From Catenulispora acidiphila DSM 44928 (GTDB lineage: Bacteria > Actinomycetota > Actinomycetes > Streptomycetales > Catenulisporaceae), in the NCBI RefSeq assembly GCF_000024025.1, contig NC_013131.1, positions 1,364,001 through 1,428,000 of the forward strand: a DNA stretch of 64,000 nt, given 5' to 3'. How positions within the stretch are numbered: position 1 is the first letter of the stretch; the number at the start of each line of letters is the position of its first letter. The notes beneath the pieces are model-generated. The model was given only the letters and a program-made list of their open reading frames with translations. It was not told the origin of the DNA and searched no databases. Shown here in pieces: positions 29,501 to 35,745 of this stretch. A program made the position numbers and the translations under genes.

Positions 29501-30103
29501 GACAGGGGAGGCGGTCCGTCCGCCGTCGGTGCGGGACAGGGTGAGGATGACGCCGTCCACGCCCGCCGCCGCGACGGCGGCGCGGGGTGCGAACGCGACC
29601 GTGGCGGCGGTTGTGCCGTCGGCGGAGGCGAGGGTCACCGGCAGGCCGGCGAGTTTGGCCGCCGGACCGGCGGTGTCCGAGGAGTTCGCCGCGGTCGGCG
29701 AGGAATCGGCAGGCGGGCTCGTGGGGTGTCCGCCGGATCCGGTCGCGGGCTTGGGTTCGGCGGCGGCGGGCGTCGCGGGCGGGACGGGGGCGGCGAGCGT
29801 CGCAGAAGCCTGACCCGCAGGCCAGACCGGTGCCGTCGCCTGGTAGGCGACCGGCGGCACACCGTGGTTCGCGGACGTCGCCGGAGCCGGCTGCCCGGCG
29901 GGCACCCCGGCGTGGCCGGGCACCGACGGCGTCTTCTGCGTGGCGACCGGCTGCCAGTGCTTGCCGGCACCCGCCGGTGCCGCCTGGGCCGGGTTCAGGC
30001 CGCTGCCGGCGAGCATGGCGCCCGCGGCCGCGACGGTGGTGAGGCGGTGTCGCCATCGTGCGTGCCGGCGTCTGCCGGACGACGGAGGGGACATCCCGAT
30101 CAT
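23528..30103 (-). CDS. Secreted RHS/YD-repeat protein (polymorphic-toxin type)
   Basis: 2191 residues. Basic N-terminus and hydrophobic segment ending AQA (about 20-42) form a signal peptide; a Pro/Ala/Ser-rich linker runs to about 160. A large N-terminal beta domain follows (blocks such as SYDSGSVDGRTSV and WSYDPHGNLR-like YD units), then many YD repeats (YDGLGRVTAV, YDGMGRAAQ, YTYDALKRKIAEY). The RHS-associated core near 1850-1945 has YDPFGQ, LDLLGARQYDPVTGRFLSVD and GYSYAGDNPVNGSDPTG. The ~245-residue tail after the core has a Ser/Asp linker and a hydrophobic DYLYHHWKPFHNAVNDVGHG segment; no known toxin fold is seen. RHS shells enclose a C-terminal toxin in related systems. The start at 30103 follows CAGGGAGTG. 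A large secreted partner is divergently encoded. Confidence 0.92.
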   Translation of the reverse strand: MIGMSPPSSGRRRHARWRHRLTTVAAAGAMLAGSGLNPAQAAPAGAGKHWQPVATQKTPSVPGHAGVPAGQPAPATSANHGVPPVAYQATAPVWPAGQASATLAAPVPPATPAAAEPKPATGSGGHPTSPPADSSPTAANSSDTAGPAAKLAGLPVTLASADGTTAATVAFAPRAAVAAAGVDGVILTLSRTDGGRTASPVDLSLDYKGFATASGGGYADRLTLVEMPACALTTPTVPSCRAQTPIAAKNDTASGTLSAQVALSATPMVLAASPQASGGVGDYSATSLSPEGSWSSGGNTGSFAYSYPIAVPPASGGTAPSVALSYDSGSVDGRTSVTNAQASWIGDGWDYSPGFIERSYQPCSQDGIKNSGDTCWGGNQVTLSMSGLSGTLVRDDTTGAWHSQSDSGDKVIALTGVSNGAFQGEAWEIITPDGTRYYFGQDYLPGGTGTDAATDSVWTQPVYCPKSGDGPPSGSCYDSSKGTGSVVTNMAWRWNLDYTVDPHGNLRTYSWTPETDEYEMGYGQNNNNGKLTPYDRGGYLTSIGYGYSLSAAIAGAKPAETVTFGTEERCLTSSSFTNCANSNLSSTTAAHWPDVPFNQVCAAGATACANYSPTYFSTKRLTSISTAVLVGSGYQPVDSYTLSQSFPAPQAGQVPAGSSVSATNPGDGTVAVMWLDSIQRTGADTLGGGAAAQLPKTVFTADEMPNRVDGNTTGAAALYRPRLTEITTDSGAQTVIAYSSSQCSRTGNKLPASPDADTMNCYPQYWTPNGAQNPVLDWFTTYQVSSVTVNDLVAPRAWNEVSLTSYNYAGAAWHRDDSPLTPAAQRTWNQFRGFRTVTATTGASSVQSTPTQTVTTFLQGMDGDYQASGSKRGVSVADTVGDTVTDNNWLAGQLLEKDTLLGVGGAAQNKEVGGPWTFTPTATESQASSMPALVARMTAGTTDRKYQLWHDGTWEQTKLAATFNAQAQQVTSDTTYSGPSALPEQCTTTKYATNAAANMVTYPDESLTVTGSCSTKPSATATQSDTLTFYDSSSTLGSLGSTGNATMTQKAASYNASGAPVYTTTAKAQFDSYGRTTSATDADGNTTTTAYSAPGAAADTVTVTNPMHWITKQTLDPGRGQAVSSTDVDNELTTKTYDGLGRVTAVWTPLHSQAAKAPADYTYTYAVTGTAPTAVKTSTLRDDGSYGAVIALYDGQLRQIQQQGGTADGEVGRLITDTHYNSLGQKAKTTDTYYEKTTAPTAAVFVPANDSAVPAEAETLYDGMGRAAQSLTVAFGVNQYSTLTGYRGTDETDTTPPAGGTATSSFLDAAGNVDATWSYRTATATGKAADAETNSRVYTPAGQPSTIKDAVGDTWSYGYNLLGQNTSVSDPGTGLATSVYSTGGSLLSRTDANGDQLSYTYDALKRKIAEYDTTGGAAETSADQIGAWTYDTLAKGQPTSSTTYTDGAADAANTWTETVAGYTAKYQPTGETVTVPSSQGALAGTYQDSSQYTAETSLLAGTHYFAEGNLPKEQVNFGYTPTGLLSSYGSPYAALNTVTYSPLGQVLQTNYGANGDQYGRTVTYDPATKRMLTTTDSLQTLSKPMQSVAYTYNQAGAITAESNSVTGSSTPDTQCFGYDQLNELTSAWTDSGGVTATSAAGNAQVDGVGGCTDSAPTAGKVTGGPAPYWQSYSYDALGDRIGETSHDTSVASSANTVTQTLAYSAYNPSTGATAAASTPDAVQSVTTAGTSGSTSAPYTYYPNGETESRPGQAFTYNAMGLTQSVKNTTTGVASTYTYDADGTLLLQSDPAAAQNVLYLPWGEQVTLNTSGNTVSSLRYISDSPDGVSVVHSSAGTVGYELTNTNGTATAEVNASNLTYSLRYYDPFGQQRGAAPPSWPDQRAYLDKPSDPTSGLDLLGARQYDPVTGRFLSVDSVQENTDQRQLNGYSYAGDNPVNGSDPTGTMLACEDGPGSVCYYPHPAPPKKSGSSSSSSSDSGDSGDGGEDPFFPIYEKVRSYVEKNLAPLDAAAFDKILELAQNKASETQVLNTIDRMLEITAALKMGKLADGIDTILQATHFDSLVAVTREGTPFLAASRTTAVMGLIADYGDVVLPPDKGAAGWVDRGAGAVNGGLLMANMVVDEIPVAGQVMMIGTGIYLGGDYLYHHWKPFHNAVNDVGHGVSSFFGGLFGGGSDSSDAAPKPQWPNGCGG

Positions 30104-30273
30104 GGGTCACTCCCTGGTTCGGAAAAGGGGATCGGACGACCCGGACGATCCGTTGACACGCGGGCCACAGGATCTTCCTGTAGCCCCATACCTGGTGGTT
30201 CCAGGCGCGCGCTGACTATCGTCCAGGCCTGATCCGAGGAAGTCCCAACCTCATCCGACCAGGAGTTATTAGA

Positions 30274-33200
30274 GTGCTGACTCGCTCCGCCCCTCATGCA
30301 AGCAAATCCCGGCACCGGTTGGCAAGCCTGATCACCGCGGCGGTCTGCACCGCCGCGGTGGCGATGCCGAGCGCCGCCGCGGCCGGTACCGGCACGCCCT
30401 CCGCCGCGGCGGTCGGCGGTACCGGAACCTCGTCGGCCGCGGCCGCCGCCGCCGACCCGCTCGCCGCCGCCTCGCTCCAGGCGCGCGCCTCCGGCAAGGC
30501 CGTCGCCGTCAGCGCCCTGACGACCGAGAGCTCGACCACCACCGCCAACGCCGACGGCACCTACACCGTGGCCACCGACATCGAACCGGCCCGGACGAAG
30601 AACGCCGCCGGGCAGTGGGTCGCCCTCGATCCCACGCTGCGGCGCGCCGCGGACGGCAGCCTGAGCCCGGTCGCGACGGCGGACACGCTGACGCTGTCCG
30701 GCGGCGGCTCCGGCCCGGTCATCCGGGTCGCGGACCACGCCGGTCACGCCATGGCGCTGTCGTTGCCGGTCGCCCTGCCAGCTCCGGCGCTGAACGGCGC
30801 GAGCGCCACCTACGCGCAGGTCTACCCGGGTATCGACCTGACGGTGACCGTGAACCGGGAAGGCGGGTTCAGCGAGGTCTTCACCGTCCAGGACGCGGCG
30901 GCTGCGGCGCGCGCCGCGCACTTGTCGTTCCAGACCAGCCTGACCGGCTTGCGCCTGCAAGCCGATCCCGGCGGCAACCTGCACGCCGTGGACAGCGCGA
31001 CCGGTGTGGCGGTCATGTCCGCGCCGACCGCCGCGATGTGGGACTCGGCGACCGCCGCGGCGCCCGGAACCGCCGGCGCCGACACCGATCCGCTGGCCGC
31101 CGACGCCGCGGTGTCGAGCGCGTCCGGTCCCGGGCGGCGTGCGCACAGCGCCGTGCTGAAGGCGACGCCGACCGCGACCGGTATCGCTTTGGATTCCGAC
31201 TTCTCGCGGCTGTCGTCCGGCTCGGGCTCAGGTTCGGGTTCCAGTGCTCCGGCGTTCCCGCTCTATGTCGATCCGACCTGGAGCGCGCCGAGCACCTCGC
31301 CCGGGATCCTGGACTCGGACGAGATCCAGTCCGGCTGCTCGGGGACCTCGAACTACAACACGATCACCGATCTCGGCGTCGGCTACAACGAGTTCTCCGG
31401 CTGCATCGGCATCGAGCGCAGTCTGTTGTTGCTGAGCATGTCCGGACTGTCGAAGAGCACGCATGTGCTGACGTCCGACTTCAAGATCACCTCGGACTAC
31501 TCGGCGTACGACAGCTGCGCGCAGGCCACGTACACGGTCGCGCTGGCCTGGACCGGCCCGTTCGGGAGCAGCACCGACTACAGCAACCAGCCGGCGCGGG
31601 AGAGCAACGCCTCGGTCCCGAACCCGATGTCCTCGCGCAGCGTGAAGACGAACGGGAACTCCAAGGGCACCCAGTGCGGCGGCGGCGTGCCGGTCGACTT
31701 CTCGATCACCGGTCCGATCTCGTACTTCGCCTCGCAGGGCGTGGGCAGCGTGAGCGTCGGGCTGTACGGCTATGAGAGCGCCAGCAGCAGCCTGGAGCGG
31801 TTCAACCGGTCCACCGCCGTGCTGGTCACCACCTACGACATCACGCCCGGCACGCCGAGCGCCCTGACGGCCTCCCCGACCCCGGTCCTGACCGGTGGGA
31901 CGGCGGCGCCGTGCGGCAGCACATCGGCGCCCGGCTGGCTCGGGATCACGAACCTCGGCGGCAAGACGGTCGCGACGCTGTCCGCCAAGGCGTCCAGTTC
32001 CGTCGCGGCGGCGCAGATGTACGGGATCTACTCGATCACCGACGCGACCACCGGTGTCAAGACCACGACGGACTCCACCGGGTACGTCAAGACCGGCGGC
32101 ACGGTCAGCGTGAACACCCCGACGCTGGCCGACGGCAACGAGTACGAGTGGTCGCTGCACACCTCCGACCAGTACCTGTCGTCGGCGCAGACCGGGACGT
32201 GCGCGTTCCGGGTCGACAAGACCGCGCCGAACGACGCGGCGACCACCTCGGCGAGCTTCCCCTCGCTGGAGAGCGGACAGACGCCGACGCTCACCACCGG
32301 CCAGGCCGGGAGCCTCACGCTGGCTTCCACCGACCCCGCGCCGGCGGCCGGGACGGCGTCCGGATTGCGCGGGTTCAACTACTCCTTCGACACGCCGGTC
32401 CCGGCTTCCGGCGCGACGTTCGCGGCGGCGACTTCGGGTGCTGCGACGCTGAGCTTCAGCACGCCGCAATGGGGCGTGCACACGCTCTACTCGCAGGCCA
32501 CGGACAACGCCGGGAACGTGTCGGCGCAGAGTGCTTACTCGTTCTACGTCCCCTGGAACCCGGCGGCGAAGGTGAGCGCCGGGGACGTCTCCGGTGACGG
32601 TGTGCCGGACCTGGTCGCCACCGACGGCGGCGGGAACCTGGTCGAGTACGCGGGGAACGCCGGTCCCGGCGCGGCGGGGGTGCCGTTGGCGGCTCCGGCG
32701 ACCAGTCCGGACGGGACGTCGGCGTGGTCGGCGTATCTGTACACGCACAACGGGTCCTTCACCAACGGCGCGGTCGACGACCTGTGGGCCTATGACACCG
32801 CGAACCACAACCTGTACCTGGACAAGAACAGCCGCAGCGCCGCTGGCGGCAACTTCGCCAACCCGGCGAACGTCGTGAACGTGACCAAGGCCGGGGTGCT
32901 CTCCGACGAGGAGAACGACAGCTCGGCCGGGGACGCGAGCTCGACCACCGCGTGCTTCACGACGTCCACCGGCTCCTGCGCCGGGTACGACGACACGGAC
33001 TGGAGCACGGTCAGCCAGGTCGTGGCGCCCGGGGACCTGTACGCCGGCGACCCGGTGGCCGGGATCGACAACGGCGCGCCGGGCTTGCTCACCGTGGAGA
33101 ACGGCGCCCTGTGGTACTACCAGGGGCAGACCATGCAGGACTTCGTCGGGACGGCGATCCAGCTGGGCACGAGCGGCTGGGACGGGGTCACTGTGCTCGG

Positions 33201-33903
33201 TCCGGGGGTCGTCGGCGGGCGGCACGTGATCTGGACGCGGGACGCCTCCGGGACGCTGCGGCAGTACCCGATCACCTTTGACACGGCCGGCTATCCGGTG
33301 AACCTCGGGACGCCGACCGGCGCGTCGGGGACGGTGCTGAGCGTCCCGGCGGGCGTCACGCCGGCCGGGACTCAGGTCACTGCGATCCCGGGCGCGCAGT
33401 ATCCGGCGGTCTACACCGCCGATCTGCACGGGACGGGGCAGCCGGATGTGATCGCGGTGACCTCCGACGGCGTCGTGGACGACTGGGCCGGCGGGGCGGC
33501 TTCGGGCGGCCTGGCGACCTTCGGCGATCCGCAGACGATCGGCGACATCGACGCGGGCTCCGCGCTGACCGTCGCCGTCGAGGGGCAGACCGTGCACGCG
33601 AACGGCACGGCGTGGTCGAACGCGAAGACCACGGTGAGGCTGGTCGACGGTGTGCTCAGCCTGACGGACACCGCGACCGGCCAGGTGCTGAAGACCTATG
33701 GGACCGGCGGGAACCCGAACGCGTATCTGGTTCTGGGGACCGACGGGAACCTGGCGATCTACAGCAAGGCCACCGGTGGGACGGTGACGTGGTCCGCCGG
33801 GACGTCCGGGGCGGGGGAGTCGCTGCAGTTGCTGGCGAACGGGAACCTGACGGTGGTCAGCAGTGCGGGGCTCGTCGTGTGGCAGAGCCTGACCGCGCAC
33901 TGA
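30274..33903 (+). CDS. Large secreted protein with FG-GAP-like repeats and a C-terminal bulb-lectin-like domain
   Basis: 1209 residues. Signal peptide 1-36 (basic start, SLITAAVCTAAVAMPSAAA). An N-terminal beta-rich region (75-290) contains VALDPTLRR and YPGIDLTVTVN, common in actinobacterial secreted proteins paired with RHS genes; a DNRLRE-like region follows (about 325-520, VDPTWSAPS). Middle Ig-like and FG-GAP-like units include AGDVSGDGVPDLVATD. The last ~110 residues (LVLGTDGNLAIYS, LQLLANGNLTVV, VVWQSL) match the bulb-type mannose-lectin pattern. Function is probably surface or carbohydrate binding. The GTG at 30274 follows AGGAG by eight bases. The 170-bp gap to the divergent RHS gene, with a TTGACA at 30153, probably holds both promoters. 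Confidence 0.85.
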   Translation: MLTRSAPHASKSRHRLASLITAAVCTAAVAMPSAAAAGTGTPSAAAVGGTGTSSAAAAAADPLAAASLQARASGKAVAVSALTTESSTTTANADGTYTVATDIEPARTKNAAGQWVALDPTLRRAADGSLSPVATADTLTLSGGGSGPVIRVADHAGHAMALSLPVALPAPALNGASATYAQVYPGIDLTVTVNREGGFSEVFTVQDAAAAARAAHLSFQTSLTGLRLQADPGGNLHAVDSATGVAVMSAPTAAMWDSATAAAPGTAGADTDPLAADAAVSSASGPGRRAHSAVLKATPTATGIALDSDFSRLSSGSGSGSGSSAPAFPLYVDPTWSAPSTSPGILDSDEIQSGCSGTSNYNTITDLGVGYNEFSGCIGIERSLLLLSMSGLSKSTHVLTSDFKITSDYSAYDSCAQATYTVALAWTGPFGSSTDYSNQPARESNASVPNPMSSRSVKTNGNSKGTQCGGGVPVDFSITGPISYFASQGVGSVSVGLYGYESASSSLERFNRSTAVLVTTYDITPGTPSALTASPTPVLTGGTAAPCGSTSAPGWLGITNLGGKTVATLSAKASSSVAAAQMYGIYSITDATTGVKTTTDSTGYVKTGGTVSVNTPTLADGNEYEWSLHTSDQYLSSAQTGTCAFRVDKTAPNDAATTSASFPSLESGQTPTLTTGQAGSLTLASTDPAPAAGTASGLRGFNYSFDTPVPASGATFAAATSGAATLSFSTPQWGVHTLYSQATDNAGNVSAQSAYSFYVPWNPAAKVSAGDVSGDGVPDLVATDGGGNLVEYAGNAGPGAAGVPLAAPATSPDGTSAWSAYLYTHNGSFTNGAVDDLWAYDTANHNLYLDKNSRSAAGGNFANPANVVNVTKAGVLSDEENDSSAGDASSTTACFTTSTGSCAGYDDTDWSTVSQVVAPGDLYAGDPVAGIDNGAPGLLTVENGALWYYQGQTMQDFVGTAIQLGTSGWDGVTVLGPGVVGGRHVIWTRDASGTLRQYPITFDTAGYPVNLGTPTGASGTVLSVPAGVTPAGTQVTAIPGAQYPAVYTADLHGTGQPDVIAVTSDGVVDDWAGGAASGGLATFGDPQTIGDIDAGSALTVAVEGQTVHANGTAWSNAKTTVRLVDGVLSLTDTATGQVLKTYGTGGNPNAYLVLGTDGNLAIYSKATGGTVTWSAGTSGAGESLQLLANGNLTVVSSAGLVVWQSLTAH

Positions 33904-33952
33904 GACCGCTGGTCGGCGCCGGCGCCGGTTCCAGTGGGGGTGCCGGCGCTGT

Positions 33953-33990
33953 CCGACGGCCGCGGGGGAGGGGTATCCCGCGGCCGTCGG
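33953..33990 (+). terminator. Intrinsic terminator-like hairpin after the secreted repeat protein
   Basis: Perfect 14-bp stem CCGACGGCCGCGGG (33953-33966) with its complement at 33977-33990 and a 10-base loop, 50 bp after the stop at 33903. The T-run is weak (GCGTTCC), as is common in actinomycetes. Confidence 0.75.
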
Positions 33991-34103
33991 CGTTCCGGCG
34001 TCCCCGTCCCGTTTTCGTCCCACTCCCTTGGCTGCGGCGGGGGTGGTGAATCAGGATGTTGCCCTAACAGAACCCGAGATGGTTCCACACGGTGGGAGCG
34101 AAG

Positions 34104-35072
34104 ATGCAACTCAGCAGAAGGACTCTGCTCGCGGGGGCGGCGGCGGCCGTCGCCACGCCGGCCACGATGTGGCTGGCCGAGGGGACGGCCCAGGCCGCCG
34201 CGAGCTATGACGTCGCTGTGTGCGAGCAGTACCGGAACCAGATACAGATCTACTCCTCGGCGGCGGGCTGGACCTCGCCGAAGTGGGTGTGGTCGCCGGG
34301 CGGGGGCGGCTGGTCGAACCTGTCGGACGTGAAGTTCCGCAACACGGCGAAGTTCGGCGAGGTGGCGCTGGTCGCGGCCTCCGGCGGCAACGTCGGCATC
34401 ATCGACAAGAACGCCTCGGGCACCCAGGGCACCGGCAGCCTGCTGTGGCACGCCGCCCCGGGCTCCAACCCGCACGCGATCGAGCGCATCCCGAACATCG
34501 GCGCCATCGTCGCCGCCTCCTCCGGCGGCTACCTGCACGTCTACGCACCGACCGCGGTCAACGACCCCAGCACGCTCGCCCTGGTGCAGACCATCAGCTT
34601 CCCCGGCGCGCACGGCCTGTGGTACGACGACGTCCACAACCGCCTCTGGGCGGTCGGCCAGGGCAAGGCGACCTCCTACGCGGTCAGCGGCACCTACCGC
34701 AACACCCGCCTGACCGGCGGCGTCAACATCTCCATCGGCGCGAGCAACCTCGGCCACAGCCTCGACGCCTCCTACAAGAACAGCGCGATCCTGCTCGTCA
34801 GCCACAGCACCGCGGTGATCTCCATCAACAAGACCACCCACGCGGTGAGCACCGTCCACGCCAACCACGCGGTGAAGTCCTTCAGCCAGCACTCCTCCGG
34901 GGAAGCCTTCTGGGTCCAGAGCACCGGCAAGAAGTACCACGGAGACACCCGCAACTGGGTCAACCCCGACGTCCAATTCTTCAACGCAGCCGGCGCCCGC
35001 TCCTTCACCCGAGGCCTGTCCTACGGAGCGGAGTTCTACAAAGCCCGCCTCCACGCCGTCGGCTACCACTGA
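34104..35072 (+). CDS. Tat-exported DUF6528-like beta-propeller protein
   Basis: 322 residues. The N-terminus MQLSRRTLLAGAAAA has the twin-arginine SRRTLL motif and an AQA-A cleavage site near residue 32. The mature part is all-beta with repeated four-strand blades (GEVALVAASGGNVGII, IGAIVAASSGGYLHVYAP, HGLWYDDVHNRLWAVGQG, SAILLVSHSTAVISIN), typical of DUF6528. It is expected to fold before export and act outside the cell; ligand unknown. The ATG at 34104 is preferred to the GTG at 34092 because GGGAG lies five bases before it. It is followed after 38 bp by a short LysR-type gene in the same direction. Confidence 0.8.
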   Translation: MQLSRRTLLAGAAAAVATPATMWLAEGTAQAAASYDVAVCEQYRNQIQIYSSAAGWTSPKWVWSPGGGGWSNLSDVKFRNTAKFGEVALVAASGGNVGIIDKNASGTQGTGSLLWHAAPGSNPHAIERIPNIGAIVAASSGGYLHVYAPTAVNDPSTLALVQTISFPGAHGLWYDDVHNRLWAVGQGKATSYAVSGTYRNTRLTGGVNISIGASNLGHSLDASYKNSAILLVSHSTAVISINKTTHAVSTVHANHAVKSFSQHSSGEAFWVQSTGKKYHGDTRNWVNPDVQFFNAAGARSFTRGLSYGAEFYKARLHAVGYH

Positions 35073-35110
35073 TGATCACCACCGACAGCCCCTGACGAGA
35101 CAACCCCGCC

Positions 35111-35380
35111 ATGCAAACGCCGGACATGCGCCTCCTCAGATCCTTCCTGGCCGTAGCCCGCGAACGCAGCATCAGCGAAGCAGCCCGCCGCCTGTTCATG
35201 TCCCAGCAGACCCTCTCCGAACAAATCCGCCAACTCGAAAAAAACCTCGGCGTCCCCCTCCTCCTCCGAGGCTCCCGCGGCGTCACCCTCACCCCCGCCG
35301 GCGAACGCCTCGCAACCGGCGCCGCCTCAGTCACCGCCGAGCTGGACGCGCTGGTGGACGAGGTGCGGCGGATCGCTTGA
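35111..35380 (+). CDS. LysR-type DNA-binding domain only (truncated or stand-alone)
   Basis: 89 residues. The winged helix-turn-helix is complete: MRLLRSFLAVARERSISEAA, RRLFMSQQTLSEQIRQLEK, LGVPLLLRGSRGVTLTPAGE and the start of the linker helix. A normal LysR regulator is about 300 residues; here the effector domain is missing and the frame ends in TGA right after the linker helix. The following 365 bp contain low-complexity and dispersed-repeat DNA but no remnant of the effector domain in any frame. It could be a truncated relic or a working mini-regulator, since DNA binding and dimer helices are intact. Confidence 0.75.
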   Translation: MQTPDMRLLRSFLAVARERSISEAARRLFMSQQTLSEQIRQLEKNLGVPLLLRGSRGVTLTPAGERLATGAASVTAELDALVDEVRRIA

Positions 35381-35481
35381 GGGGTGGGGGTGGGGAGTCG
35401 GGAGCGGGGATGGGAGCTGGAGGGTTGAAGGCTGAGGGCTGGCGGCTGGTGATGTGCCATTGATGTGGTGGATCGCCGGTC

Positions 35482-35533
35482 GCCAGCAAGCCAGCAAGTA
35501 GCCGCCAGCAAACAAGCCCGCCAGCAAGCAAGC
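35482..35533 (+). repeat. Short CCAGCAA repeat cluster
   Basis: CCAGCAA occurs at 35483, 35491, 35505 and 35521. It lies in the 365-bp gap 35381-35745, preceded by a G-rich low-complexity stretch (35381-35430) and followed by dispersed repeat copy C. Spacing is irregular, so it is not a CRISPR. Confidence 0.7.
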
Positions 35534-35573
35534 TGACAGCCTGCGCGTAGAGCAGCCGCGAGTTTGTCTGCCC

Positions 35574-35722
35574 TGACTCGGACCGGTGCGGGGTCGTGGA
35601 CAACGAAGACCGCCGGCCGCCGGCGCTGCCCCACCACCCTCCACCGAACTGCGCCCCCTGCGAGGCCATCAACACCCGCGCGAAGCCGTAAAGCTCCGAA
35701 AAACCCACCACTCAACCGCACC
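35574..35722 (-). repeat. Dispersed gene-end repeat, copy C
   Basis: Third copy of the repeat found at 16831 and 17788. The 27-base core (35644-35670) is identical to the other two, and the distance from the core to the CCGAGTCA block is unchanged. It starts 23 bp past the stop of the STAND-type gene and has the same direction. The AAGCTT patch is altered here (CGGAGCTTTACGG on the reverse strand), and the similarity ends after CCGAGTCA. Confidence 0.8.
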
Positions 35723-35745
35723 GGTCTCGCGACCCGCCCACCACC

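Noticed and set aside
35482-35533. A CRISPR array
   Set aside because: The units are only 7 bp and irregularly spaced, without spacers of constant length, and there are no cas genes in the window.
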